From Heterocephalus glaber (Eukaryota; Chordata; Mammalia; Rodentia; Bathyergidae), in assembly GCF_000247695.1 (NCBI RefSeq), contig NW_004624881.1:3387338-3451337 (forward strand): a stretch of DNA of 64,000 bases, read 5' to 3'. The position numbers and the translations under genes are program-made. The notes under the pieces are model-generated. The model was not told where the DNA came from. It was given only the letters and a program-made list of their open reading frames with translations, and searched no databases. Shown here piece by piece: positions 22,391-34,050 of the stretch (position 1 is its first letter; each line of letters begins with the position of its first letter).

Positions 22391-23300
22391 GAGCTCCATC
22401 CCTGATTGTCAGGGAAATGGAAACCAGAACGACAGTGACCCAGGATCTCACTCTAGTTAGAAAAGATATGTCAAAAAAAGTAAAGATAACAAGTGCTGTA
22501 GAGGGTGTGGAGAAGGAGCTCAGGCACATCACTGCTGGGAGTGTAAATTGGTGCAACCACTATGGAAACTGTAGGTTCCTCAAAAAAATTAACAATTAAA
22601 ATGCCATATGATCTAGCAACTGTGTATATCCACAATAAATAATCACATTGAGGGGACATCTGCCAGCCATGGTCATCACAGCACTACTTAGGACAGCCAA
22701 GAAAAGGCCTGGGATTTAGCTCAGTGGGTCTGCTGCTTGCCTTGCAAGCACAAGGTCCTGACTTCAATCATCAGTACCAAAAAACAAAAAGGGCTGTCTA
22801 AGTGCTCTGAAACTGAAGAATGGATGCAGCCACAGAAAGAATGAAACCCTGCATTTGTAGCAATGCTGATGGAAATAGAGCTCATGATGTCAGGTGGAAT
22901 ATGCCAGACACAGAAAGATAAATGCCATACATCTCATGGAAGATAACAAAGCTGATTTCGTGGAAGTGGAGAGGGAAATGGTGGTTACCAGAGAGAGCAG
23001 AGGAGGAAGGTGCAGGACAGGTTGCTCGATGGTTACTAAGTTATAGTTAGTATGAGAAACTCCATGGTGCAACAGCACAGCAGAGTGACTGTAAATTATT
23101 ACATATATTGTTATATGTATCAGAAATTCAGAAGAAGATTTTGAACATTTTCATCATAATTTCTGTGTCTAAAGAGTTCAATGTATTTATACTGACTTGA
23201 ACAACACAATTTATACATGTATCCAAAATATCACACAGTGCCCCATTGATATGTACAATTTTATGTTTTTATGTATCAATTAAATCTGATTAAAATTTAA
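22390..23300 (+). mobile_element. L1 3' end with an inserted SINE
   Basis: The forward strand carries the hallmarks of the end of mammalian L1 ORF2 and its 3' UTR. These are the 'isolated pair of nucleotides' region (ggagaaggagctcaggcac..., gggagtgtaaattggtgcaa), gaagaatggatgcagccac, and agaatgaaaccctgcatttg. The terminal aatatgccagacacagaaagataaa segment follows. An ID-type SINE splits it at 22706-22789. It is non-coding through many mutations. Confidence 0.82.
22706..22789 (+). mobile_element. ID-type SINE inside L1
   Basis: A full tRNA-derived body (ggcctgggatttagctcagt, then cttgccttgcaagcacaagg, ending agtacc) with an A-rich tail interrupts the L1 sequence. The L1 text resumes at about 22790, so the SINE is the younger insertion. 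Confidence 0.9.
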
Positions 23301-24114
23301 GAGATCTAAGCATGTTTGTGTTTGCTGGTAGAGACAGAACACTAAGGACCTTTGAGTGACATACTCCTAGATCTGCTCCCTGTGCCCTGTGCAGTTGGAT
23401 ACATCACATGAAATGGGGAGCAGCATCCCCTCCTAAACTGGAAATGGCCATTGGGGTAACCTCAGAACACAGGTTGTAGGAGGGCCAGCCTGAGGTATGA
23501 CAGCCTAGGGAGAGAAGGAAAACTGAAGGTATTTTCTCTCCACACTCCATGAGTCCTAGTGGTGTATTAACTGCACCTGGAGAGGGTTGGAAGTTATGTA
23601 AATGAAGCAAGAAAATTTTCTAAAGTCATTAAAGTGAAACTATTCTTGTAGCTAAACATGAACAGGGGATTTTGACTATTTAGTGGGGGAATCAGCTGTG
23701 GAGATTTCCTAAGAGTTTATCCAGGGGAAAGGGAGAGGCATATAGGAGAGAGCAGAGGGGAGAAGGGAAGGATCAAATTATCCTGTAGGACCCACCAGCC
23801 CCAGCTGCTCAATGTACTACTGATACTGTTTTATTCTTCACTTTGGAGGCAGAAAAATTAAGTTTACTTGTGGATCTTATAATAACTAAGTATAGCAGAC
23901 AAATACACAATATAATAATACTCATACTGACAAATATTCAGTTATGACATTTAACATATTCAAATAAATGGACCCTACAATTTGGTAGTTCAACAGACTC
24001 CGTTCCTCAATACTTTGTATTACAAAAGATGCCAAATAATCTTAATATTTGACTTTTGAATTCACCTAATATCAGTTAACTTTGAATTTCTTATTTTTAC
24101 TTATTTAAAATTAA

Positions 24115-24262
24115 TTTTATTGGCACATTTTCATTATACAATATAATGACATTCATCATTGGAAATTTGCACCTTTACATAATCTCTCTTGATTCTTATA
24201 TTTTCTCCATTCCCCTATCCTCCCTTCAACCCCTCCATCCCTCCCTATTTACAAAGCTGAAT
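24115..24262 (-). mobile_element. L1 3' UTR fragment, antisense
   Basis: The sequence from ttattggcacattt through the cccctccatccctccctattt tract is nearly the same as the two copies at 57.6 and 57.86 kb, which are joined to antisense L1 ORF2 end. This is a 5'-truncated copy. Confidence 0.65.
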
Positions 24263-24607
24263 TTCAAATGGTATTCCTATTATAAGTATCAAGCAGACTC
24301 AAGAAATCTATGTTGTTTGAAATTCAGAAATGAGCTTTTTTTTGTTGGAAATGTCTAATAACTTCAGAGATTTCAGACTAAATTTAATGTTAAAAATGAA
24401 TACAGAATCTTATGAATACTTTCTAAACTTAATGGTGACCCCATGATATTTAGAAGAAAAACATGTAAGTCTCCACTGGAGATTGGAAAGTCATAACTGA
24501 AAAGTTCCATTTACATAAAGTTATCCTGGTTTCCTGAATGAACACAACACATGCTTTGTGTTCAGACTTTTATTTGCAGCTTTGCCTAAGTCACAAGCAT
24601 GTCATTG

Positions 24608-25538
24608 TCACACAGAAGGGCCACTCATCTGCTCAAACACTGCACACCTCTGGGCCAGCATCCTGAGAGCCGCCACCACCTCCTTGTTCCTCAACCTGTA
24701 GATGAGGGGCTTCAGCATGGGAGTAAGGACATTGCTGAAAACAGAGAGTGCCTGGTCCTGCTCCCGACTGTGAGAGGAGGTGAAAGTCATGTGGATGAAG
24801 ATGTTTGGTCCAAAGAAGAGACTCAGGACTGTGAGATGTGTAGAGCAAGTGGCCAGAACCATTCTCCCACCCTTGACCAAGTTCATGCAGAAGACAGGAA
24901 GATAAGCATGTAGGAAGCTATGACAAGAATGAAAGGGATGAGGAGCCAAACAGTGCTTATCACCACCATACTGACTGGAACACAGAGCCGTCCTCACAGG
25001 AGAGCTTGATGAGCACTGCAACCTCACAGAAGTGGTGGATCTCCCTGGAGCCGCAGAAAGGAAAGGGCATGGGATAAGTGCTGTGGATGAGGGAGCTGCC
25101 TGAGCCTGCAGGACAGCACCCAGCAACAATGTGCAGGCAGACATGGGTGTTCATGAAGGTGGGGTAGCACAGAGGGTTGCAGACAGCCACATAGCATTCT
25201 TAAGCCATGAGAGTCAAGATGAGGCACTCTCTCATTCCCAGCCTGAGGAAGAAGAAGCTCTGTGTTCCACAGCCAGTCCACGAGATGGTCCTCTGGCCTG
25301 TGAAAAAGTTGAAGGCCATCTTTCAGATGATGGTGGACATCAACATCAAGAGAATAAGGGAGAGCTGGCTGGGGAGGATGTACATGGGCATGTGGAACCG
25401 AGAATGGCCCCAGATGAGGACGATCAGGTGCCTGTTTCCCAGGAAGGTGAGGGTGTAGAGCAAGAGGATCACAGATTTGAGGATGATGGAATGACTGAAC
25501 TTGGGGAAGAGGCCCAGGAGGAAAAGTCCATCCCACAA
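24608..25538 (-). pseudogene. Olfactory receptor pseudogene (OR2-type), in inverted arm 2
   Basis: The minus strand runs from an ATG at 25536-25538 to a TGA at 24608-24610, a full OR length of about 310 codons. It covers TM1 with L-G-N, P-M-Y at TM2, the TM3 end as C-Y-V-A-V-C-N-P-L, the EC2 cysteines, and TM6 with A-T-C-S-T-H-L-T-V. TM7 has an N-P-x-x-Y-like motif altered to K-P-L-I-Y. Breaks include a stop after TM2, a stop before the TM3 end, a frameshift after EC2 near 24960 and a stop in IC3. It is the inverted partner of 7059-7690 but keeps TM5-TM7, so it shows what the other copy lost. It cannot encode a receptor. Confidence 0.88.
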
Positions 25539-27300
25539 ACTTGTTCCTAGGCATCAGACAGGAAAGGCACTGGGTTGGAATAGACAGGCAATGGGTCCAT
25601 CCCATGAGGTGGGTAAATGAAAAACAGGGATGAGATTCTTGGGTTTTGCAGTTACAACCTGGTCCTGGGAGGGTACAGGAGGACTGGCCCACCTTGGTGA
25701 TGCAATGCACTCCATCTGAGAGGAGGTTTAAACAGGAGGAGGGAGGCTGTGCAGAGGGCAGGACACTGAGGGCATTCAGGTCTGGGACTCAGTTTCTCTG
25801 ATGCAGCAGCTCAGGTCTTTTGCTGGGAGAAAATTCAGCAACAGTAAGGGAGGGTGTTGAGGAGACAAATGAGGTGGTCCTGGGGGAGACAAGTGAGGTG
25901 GTCCTGGGGGAGACACTGTGGGGTTGTTTCCTCCTCTGTGCCCACCCTACACCACCCTTAAAGCACAAAAATAATTTTAACATAAATCAAATAAAAGCTT
26001 CATTTAATTGTAACAAGGCTGCGGAACAAACAAAACAGATTGGAAGCGCTGACATTCAGCACAGGTTTTGTGTCAATCTGTGGGTCAAACAGTTTAACCT
26101 TCTCTCTCACTGGGGATTCTCAGTAAGTGCCCCTGTCACATCAGAGGCATTTTACCATATATTGCAAACAGCTGCCTAAACTCTTATTAAAATGGAGAAT
26201 ATTGAAAAGAATGATCAACTTCTCTGCCTCTTCACATCCATATAGTGTGATTTTTTTTAAATTGGAGAACCTTGTAAACTATGGGTCCACTTTATACAAT
26301 TATAAACCTAAAATTTTAAAAACCATTTGAAATCACAATATTCAATGAGATGATGAACTTACAAATTTTTGGAATTATAACTTTACCTTCATAAGGTTAT
26401 GAACTTGCAACTAAAGAATAAAACTAACAAAATCTCAAAACAGATAAAAGTGTAAAGAAGCTAATGTTTAAACATTAAAACCTAAACTGCAAAAAAAAAT
26501 CAAAATGTGTTTAACTCATTTGTTTTCATTTAGTAGTCATTATTTTTAAAATTTCACTAAATATTTTGCATAAATGTTAACAATGAAACAAATGTCCAAA
26601 CTACACTGCATGTCACTTTTTTGGAAATAAAAGTTTTGAATCATAGAGAAAACTATAAACTGAAAATATTATTTGAGTAGAAATACAAATTGTCAATATA
26701 AAAAATTCTCAATTATCTATTAAATTGTGCCCACAAAATTAAGAAAATTTCATAATTTAGTTTGATGGAATAAACATGCATTCAGGGCCAACTTTGAACA
26801 TATTTCCATTATTTCCTTAGTAGATATTTTGAGTAGGTGGGTCTACTTGTCTACTCAAAATGAGGAGAACAGTGTTATGCATACTAATTTATAGGATTTT
26901 ACTGACCTTTGAAAAGTCTTCCAGATTAAAATGATCTAGTTCATTTTGGAGCACCATGTGACCTTATTGTTAGAATGAGTTGAGGTTGTGCCAGGTGTAC
27001 ATACAAGGCAGTTTCAAATACACTCATCATCAGAGTCATAACTCAGTAAGCAGACAGGTTTTCTAAATTCAAAAGCACAAATTCAGGGTAGAGTGCTGCT
27101 TGGTTACTGAGTTTATCTACATGGTGGTGCCTACTCCTTATTATACAAGGTTTGATCAGACAAAAATCTTATAACACTTATTTAATTGCTGTGACTGGTG
27201 TAGATAGTCAAACAGAAATGAGCCTTGCAGTTTTCCCACACACCTGAATTCTGAGCATCCTAGCAAACACATATCAAAGACTGCCATGGATTGTTTTTTT
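24932..27300 (-). repeat. Inverted duplication, arm 2
   Basis: This is the reverse complement counterpart of 5333-7665. It extends from within TM5 of the OR pseudogene through its upstream flank to about 27300, next to a short T-run. Beyond 27300 the sequence differs from that beyond 5333, where a provirus LTR begins. The upstream flank (25750-27300) holds no gene. Confidence 0.88.
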
Positions 27301-28220
27301 TTGCCAAACCACCAAACTCCAGCATCTGTGAGAATTAACAATAGCCATAGAAATTCTCTGCAGAATCAACTTTACCAGGAAAAGTACAGGATGTGCTGTA
27401 CCCCAGTTTGACACCTAGCTTAAATTCTCTTAATCACCACTCCCTCCTGTGGCTTAGAGTTGCTGATGGCTAGATTTTCTGTGATCAGGAGTAATCTCTC
27501 CCTACTCAGCATTAAGCCTTTTTTACATTAAAAAATGAATGCAGTTGGTTAAGGGTAGGTGGGCAGTCATAAATTTTTGGAAATGAGTTCAGTAGCTATG
27601 ATTCACTATTACTATTGAGGTGTAGAAACTGGTTTGTATGTCAAGTAAGATTTAACTTTGCCCACTGCTTAGTAATCCATCATTAATGATTTAGAAGTCT
27701 TTGGAGCCAAAGACCCAGAAAGACAGAGTCCCCAGACTTTAATTAGCTTTGATCTCAGACCAAAATATTGCACCTCAGAAATTAGAGGTAATTGTGTGAT
27801 GCAGATGGTCCTCACTACAGAAAATATTGAATTGTTTCCAAATTCCTAGTCCTATCTCTAGAGTGCAATGTTGACAAATGACAAGGAAAATGACCAGATG
27901 CTCTCAGGGACATGTAATCTATTCAGCTGTGCGAAGACAGATGTCCCATATCATGTTAGATTTTTTCGCAAATTCTGTTTTTATGTTGTGTCAGTTGCTT
28001 CTTTTTTGTTTTATAAGTGTGTGTGTTTGTAATATGTAATAGTTGTATTTGTTTTTGGAAATTGATGTGAGAACATATTTTTATAGTTTTCTATTCCTTT
28101 GTCATTCTCCATTAAATTCCTCTCCCCTGAGATCTTTCCCCATCTCAAAAAAGCCTGATTTTTTTTTACCATCTTTATTTTACTCTATTTGTATCTTGGA
28201 TTTCTCATGTAAAAAATTGT
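27300..28220. other. Gene-free interval
   Basis: I see no gene. The last part (about 28010-28170), with alternating T-rich and ccctcc-like text, may be another decayed antisense L1 3' UTR piece. Confidence 0.5.
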
Positions 28221-28741
28221 TGGGAGAAATTCTATATAATTTTGGTGAAAAATCATTTGATTAGGCCTTGTTCTTCTGTCTACAGGTCAGCTGTGGGATT
28301 TCAAGACAAAACTTCATTTTGGCCTCTGGTCACAGCTGAGACCTCAATGGTTCAGTGATGCTGTGATGCTTCAGGACAAGATTACACCAGCTGAAGTCAT
28401 CCTGGGAGGAAGAAAATCCTCATCCACTCAGTTCCTCATTGTTCTTGGATTTCCACTGTCCCCCAGTCATTTGTTACACTTTGTTTATCCTGTTGTACTG
28501 AACTCTCTGCAAGTCATTTGTTACACTTGTTTCTCCTGATGTACTCAATAAAGGTTCAGTAAGTTGGGTGGGGGTGGGGGTTCATCTTTGCCATCCAGAG
28601 CAGCCCTGATCAGGCCCAATGCTCAGCTTCTTGTCAAAGTCTCATTTTTTTGTACCTTTCCTATATAATAAATTAAATTGCCTTGTGCTGCCTTGGCTTG
28701 CAAGAGACTAGGACTTATTGCAGTGGTTCTGGTTCCCTACA
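28221..28741 (+). mobile_element. 5' LTR of class II (beta-type) ERV
   Basis: The left edge is inferred by comparison with the solo LTR at 47626-48269. The right edge ends TTCCCTACA two bases before the primer site. Inside are two ~47-bp repeat units (about 28460-28555; each has tcatttgttacac...tcctg-tgtact). The second passes into AATAAA near 28546-28551. Further on come a tataataaatt stretch near 28665 and a U5-like segment. The pair of LTRs shares motifs along its whole length. Confidence 0.8.
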
Positions 28742-28743
28742 TT

Positions 28744-28761
28744 TAGTGCCCAAAGTGGATG
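28744..28761 (+). other. Degenerate primer binding site, tRNA-Lys-like
   Basis: The bases tagtgcccaaagtggatg lie two bases after the LTR end. They match the tRNA-Lys1,2 primer site used by HERV-K-type elements at 12 of 18 positions by my count. The position relative to the LTR is as important to the call as the match itself. Confidence 0.55.
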
Positions 28762-29349
28762 TGAATCAGTTTCGGGGTGAACTCCCCTGTGAGACAAACT
28801 CGGATTAAAGAGACACCACTTGGTTCTCAGATGATTTCTGGACTCAGAGGAGGGACACTGGCGGTAAGTGTGTCTAGCTGGGGGTAATTTTCTATCTTTG
28901 TTGAGTTACAAATATGTGTCAGTCTCTGTTATCAGAGCAGTTTACCTTCGCCAAATTACTTAACTTGCTGTTAAATCAAGCTATGTGTTTGGTAATGAAG
29001 GATGGTGGATAGATTTGTTGAAAGACATACCAATGTACATCCCATCTTTTCCCCAGGAAGGGACAACTAAATAGCATGGGAATGTGGAGGTACCATTTTC
29101 CATGAAGCCAGGTGAAGGGGTGATCATCTTTCCCCCTACACGCTCCCCACTTGGGTCTTAGTCCACTCTGCTGTCAATTTCTCTCAGTCAGTTCAGGAGA
29201 CCACGGTTACCCCTTCCCCAACCCGCCCTTCTGCCCAGGCTCCCCCTTGTTTGGCTTCCTTCCCCTGTTGTCTTTCATCTCACTTTGGCTTCAGCTCTAC
29301 CAGCACAGCAGGCTAAAGGGACTCTAATTCAGTAGCTCCTCAGCCTCCT

Positions 29350-30370
29350 TGGAGGTCTTTGAAAGGTGTTGTTGTCACTCTTTTGAAGCCCACTTCTGGG
29401 GCCACTCTGTATTGCTGTACCATGCATAAGGCTATGACATCGAGCAAGTTGTTTGGAGACACTTTGTGCTTTCCTATCTCAATTTTGCCTGATCCTGAGA
29501 ACTCAAAGGTGGACAGGTATGTTCATGCCTCATTTACTTTTAACATCCTAAAGGACCTCAGGCAGAGCATGCTAACTAATGGCATCCAAAACCCCTAGAC
29601 AGTGAGTGGGCTTGTTGGACAATGTACTTCAGACCTATTCTCTTGTTCCACGTGATGTTTTTCTCCTTGCAAAAATGTGCCTGTCCCCCTCTGAGTATCT
29701 ATATTTTGAGGTAGAGCTGCATTCATTAATCAGGGAACAGGCTCATAAGAATGCTCAGGGAGATACTCAGTGGAGAGAAGTTACTATTGATATGTTATCT
29801 GGCATGGGTGACTTTTTGGTTTAACCAGGCAAGACGGTTGCCCAGTGTTACTCATTCACCAGTTAGAGGAACCTCCTGCAGATAGTTGGGATTCTGTGCC
29901 AGATGATGGTGTGCTGATGCAATCTTTTACTCAAATCATGCAAGGGCTATTAGAAAATTACACAGATTTTGTAGTGAGATTACAATAAATTATTAGAAGG
30001 CAGATTTCTAATTCTCAAGCACCAGACATCTGATTTTACAGCTAGACTATGAAAATGCTAATACGGATTGCAAACAGGTGATAAATCTTGTTTGCTCCTC
30101 AGAAGATCTTGGAGCGTATACTAAGGCATGCCAAAATATTGGGTCTCCTATATACAATTTGGCTCTGATGGCTCAAGCCATCTCCCAACGTGGAAACATG
30201 GGCCATCTCAGAAAAAACTGCAAAGTGAAAGTGGCTTTACAAGCTGACCCAGAGCCACTGGGTCAGACATTCAGTGAAAATAAGTTACCACCTGGCCTTT
30301 GCCCTCGATGCTGAAAAGGCATTCACTGGGCTAAAGATTGAAACTCTAAATATGATAGGGATGGTTAATT
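29350..30370 (+). pseudogene. Class II ERV gag (capsid and nucleocapsid) remnant
   Basis: Successive open stretches in shifting frames carry betaretroviral capsid. They include F-N-I-L-K-D-L-R-Q-S near 29540-29575, a helix-rich segment from 29606 and, about 29930-29980, the major-homology-like I-M-Q-G-L-L-E-N-Y-T-D-F. L-D-Y-E-N-A-N-T-D-C-K lies near 30040. Nucleocapsid has a first knuckle missing its C-x2-C half (readable G-N-M-G-H-L-R-K-N-C, 30195-30225) and a second one with an internal stop (C-P-R-C... H-W-A-K-D-C, 30300-30345). Gag would build the virion core and package RNA. At least five stops or frameshifts exclude function. Confidence 0.8.
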
Positions 30371-30539
30371 GCTGCTGGGAAATGGAAAACGAGCCCTTCT
30401 CCAGGCTTGGGAAACAATAGGGGATTATGGCAGGGGGCTCCAGTCCCCTTGAGTCAGCAGTACCTGTTTCAGACCCATGCACAAGTACAAAATCAGATGA
30501 CATGGGTGTCCAGAGGGACATTTCTTAACCAGTCAGGGG

Positions 30540-30840
30540 AACACTTGGGAGCTCAGGAGTAGATCTTCCTACTGCTCAGAGAGTTCACTTGATGACAGGT
30601 GAGACTATTATATCTGTCCCCACAGAAATTCATGGACTCCCCCCCCCCAGAACAATTTATTTGATACTTGGAAATTTCTCTCTAACTTTGAAAGGCATTA
30701 CTGTTATTCTGGCTATTGTTGATTCTGGTTGTAACTCTGAATTGTGTGTTCCTGTTAGTTCTACAGGATGTTAGATAATAGAACAAGGAGATTATATTGC
30801 ACAATTGTTGCTCTAGAAGGGTTGGCTTATCATGTGTTGG
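30540..30840 (+). pseudogene. Class II ERV dUTPase remnant
   Basis: The text follows trimeric dUTPase order. An A-G-L-D-L-P-like motif 1 remnant (V-D-L-P-T-A, about 30560) is followed by P-P-R-T at about 30640. The motif-3 region reads I-V-D-S-G-C with the usual aspartate context, and after a stop Q-G-D-Y-I-A-Q-L-L-L-L lies near 30785-30815. dUTPase hydrolyses dUTP to keep uracil out of viral DNA. In betaretroviruses it sits in the pro frame after gag, as here. Stops and a cytosine run (about 30640) break it. Confidence 0.75.
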
Positions 30841-31479
30841 GGCCATTGATCAAACCAAATGGGATCATTTGATTTCCACTGCAAAGGCAAGGCTGCTTTG
30901 GGTGGAGAGACTTCTTCAATAGCTCCAACTAAAAATTTTAATCATATCAAATTCCAAAGCAATAATTTTTCTTTTGCTGTTTTATAGTCTGTATTCTGCC
31001 CTGAAGTTGTTTGCCTAATCCTTTTACTGGTTCATATCCCATTTTAGACATCATTTATTTACCCAGTGGGGTTTCAGGGGGCAAAGTAGTCACTATAACT
31101 CTCCATTCTTCCAATAAATTTCTGCCCCATAAATTTACAGGTATGGGAGCTATGTTAGGACAAATATGTCTCTACTGACAACCAGACCCTTCATAAGGCA
31201 GGGGAATGGAGCTTTTCAAAACTTGTTGGGGGGGCGCCAAGGCCTACCAGAGATGTTTTAGTTGGTTTTTTGCCCCAAGATGATGGATAAAACATGTGCC
31301 AATCAAGGACAAGTCTGAACTCATGTCTATCAGCCCTGTAAAGAATTAGTCATTTAATTTAATTTTGCACATGCAGTGGTTTTTGGAAATCTTTTAGATG
31401 AAATACACTTCTTCTTGAGGAATTTCTGGCTGAAGATCCCCTCAGGAATTTTTAAAGCTGATGATACTCAGAGATATGA

Positions 31480-33470
31480 AGCCAAGCAGGGCAGCTGAGG
31501 AAAGACTAAAAGCACCAGCAGGCACTGTGGAGCTCTGTTATGTGGGCTCACTGTGTGCTGGTCAGGGCTCTCCCTGGAACATGATGCTGCATCTGCCTCA
31601 TTGGAGAGCAGCCCTCAGGCTGAGTCTGCTGTCACCTTGGTCCAATGGAAGACTGTTTGTCATTGCTTAATAGAAATTCTTTTCAGACATAATTTGTAAC
31701 TGATCAGTATTTTGTGTGCAGGGGAGACAGTATGTTTTCTGTATATTGTATAAAATTTTTTAATCTTTTACCAAAGCACTAAGAAATAGTACTTTGAATG
31801 AATAGAACATTAATTCCTAGGCTAGATGACTACTACTATATCCCTTAGACAGTATTCCATATCAACTATTTTAAAACATGAAGATGTTATTCCACACATA
31901 TTATGTCTTTTCACTGCTTGATTTCTGCTTCTCTTGTTAAATTGCAGTGCAGCTGACTGATTGACAGTAGCAGGAAGCTTTTTAAACAAGTTACTTGGCA
32001 CCCCAGTAAGTCTGATACTTGAAATTTTTATGACAGAACTAATAATGATTGTACCAAGTAATTCATTGCCATTGAAAGTTTATTAAAACTTCAAAAAATT
32101 ACAGTAGTGTTATCATGCAACTTGTAGGTATTCAAGCAGTTGTACTATCACCAAAGATTTCCACATAAAATATTTTCCAAATGTTTTTCAAGGGGAGGCA
32201 ATTTCATGCTTTATTTTCTTTCATTGGTGTTACAGTTAAAATTGACTTAAATAAATTTTACTATTATTATATATATATTATATGATTATAGCAGAGAAAG
32301 TGGATAAGCTGAACATGAAGAGTAGTAGGGTTCACAGCAGAATGACCCCTAGTTAAAACAGAATTTAATGTGCTTGATATGCTTTATCCATAAAATGAGA
32401 TAACTCTAGTAGAAAATATCTAATAATGGCCAAGTTAATAAATAGAATGTTTTAAGCACTCACATAACTGCTAAATGTTTGGCAGAGTTGGGGTGTGTGC
32501 AGGCCATGGTTAAGGGGCACACTAAGAGGTGAGAGTGTGGCTGTGTCTACAGCTAGGACTTAAAGCAAAACAGGGCTGATGGTTAATGCAGCATTTGCAC
32601 TGTCCTAGCCAGGACAGCTTGATTCCCTAAGTGGAGCAGATACATTATGTCCTGTGTTGTTTCACCCATGGGGATCAAACAATGCAGCTCCCTGAACAAA
32701 TCAGCTGAGGAGATTGGCTAAGTAGTGAGGAGAGCCTAAGTCAAACCTCCTCCCTCTCTCCTCCCTCTGTCCCTCACTGTCTCTGTCTCTGCCTCTCTCT
32801 GTCTCTGTCTCTCTCAGTCTCTGTGTCTTTCTCTCTCTCTCACACACACACAAACACAAACACACACACAAATATTGAAACCAACACAGTCTTTTGAACA
32901 ATGTGTGATATATTTAGAAAAAATAATTATGATCTATTCAGCTTCATTCTATTAAACTTTCATAAAAATTCAAATATCAGACTCCCTACAGTGTGATTGA
33001 ATTAAAAGCATATCAGTGGTAATTCTTTCAGGCAGATCACATTTTAGTGAGAGAAGCAGAAGTGCAACACTGAGTTGACATATGATGCATGCAAGAAAGT
33101 CAGCATTTCCTGGGAAGTACTTTACAAGACTGTGATGTAATAGATGAAAGAAGGGATGTGTAGTCTTGGAATTGGTGTGCAATTGGCTCACATTATATTT
33201 AAATATAGTACATTGACATCCTATATTATCATTTTTCTCCATAATACAAGCCTTGTTTTCTTAAAATAAATTGGCATTGTAAGTTCAAATAATTTACATG
33301 GAGAATAATACACACTAATATAACTTCAGACTGAAGTGAGTGTTTCTTCCAAGTGATGAATCTTAAGATTTACATAAATAGATGGACAGACACTTTGAAA
33401 ATGCAGGTATACAAATTTCTTAAAAGGGAAGCATTCAAAAAATTCTTGAAAAAGTTAACACTTAAAATTA
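31480..33470. other. Gene-free interval with a microsatellite
   Basis: AT-rich DNA with no recognisable gene. A short AT repeat lies at about 32262-32290 and a CT/CA microsatellite at 32747-32872. The GC-richer 31450-31670 segment may still belong to the ERV's tail. Confidence 0.5.
32747..32872. repeat. Microsatellite (CT)n/(TCTG)n followed by (CA)n
   Basis: Pyrimidine repeats (ctctgtct type) run into cacacacacacaaacacaaa. It yields spurious open frames. Confidence 0.93.
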
Positions 33471-33477
33471 TATGGAG

Positions 33478-33562
33478 GGCCTGGGGTGTAGCTCAGAGGC
33501 TCCATGCCTGCCTGGCAAGTGCAAGGTCCTGAGTTCGACCCCCAGTACCAAGAAGAAAAGGA
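33478..33562 (+). mobile_element. ID-type SINE, well preserved
   Basis: The body begins ggcctggggtgtagctcaga (A box) and has gagttcgaccc (a near-consensus B box) followed by ccagtacc and an A-rich tail. It is the copy here closest to a tRNA-like polymerase III promoter, but the tail marks it as a SINE, not a tRNA gene. Confidence 0.92.
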
Positions 33563-33805
33563 AAACAGTATGGAAAGCACATTCTCTGATTAGCCTCTAA
33601 TCATAAAGTGGAGAATGCAGGGATTTTCCAACATTTATACTAATTACAAGGAATATTTGCAACTAGAAGGAGAGAAACAAACAACTCAGGAAAGAGTTGT
33701 ACACATGCTATATGACACATTTTCTTTACTTTTAAGAATTAAGCTCACTGCTTAATATTTCTCCTTGGCCTCAAGTGCAGATTTTTTGTATTCTGGGAAA
33801 TCTTT

Positions 33806-34050
33806 TATTAGTACATCTTTGCTTCTACATAATGTTGTCCTTCCTGTGGGCAGCTGGGGCACATACATACCTCATCTTAATGGCCCTTTCAGCCCCTTTT
33901 GCTTCCCTCCCTCTCTCCATCCTTCTCTTAATCCCATTCCATTTTTTATACATTTGAAATACATAATGTTTACCTTCCTTGGGTGGAGTTGGCACATGTG
34001 CATAACACATTTTATTTTCTGTTTTTATCCCCTTTCCCTCTGTTTACCCC
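33806..34050 (-). mobile_element. Antisense L1 3' UTR-like repeat, two units
   Basis: Two successive units each start with ttat(a/t)-agtacat or atacat, continue with a GT-rich middle and end in a ccctcc-rich pyrimidine tract. This is the layout of the copies at 57.6-58.1 kb, but more diverged. Confidence 0.5.

Larger units (their letters stand above)
28221..31480 (+). mobile_element. Class II (betaretrovirus-like) ERV, gag-dUTPase remnant
   Basis: The order is LTR, Lys-tRNA-like primer site, leader with a candidate splice donor (gcg|gtaagtg, GT at 28864-28865), gag, then dUTPase. All frames are broken. After about 30850 the sequence cannot be assigned securely. No pol, env or 3' LTR was recognised before 31500, so the element is deleted or decayed there. 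The capsid, the double zinc knuckle and the dUTPase position in the pro frame are betaretroviral (MMTV/IAP/HERV-K-like) traits. Confidence 0.82.

Noticed and set aside
25131..25550. 139-codon acidic open frame opposite the OR pseudogene (and 6882-7460 in the other arm)
   Set aside because: Antisense shadows of OR coding sequence. They are duplicated only because the OR is, and contain no known domain.
33478..33562. tRNA-like sequence with A and B boxes
   Set aside because: It ends in an A-rich tail with no tRNA fold or CCA-side acceptor pairing, and the same body recurs many times in the window, so it is a SINE.
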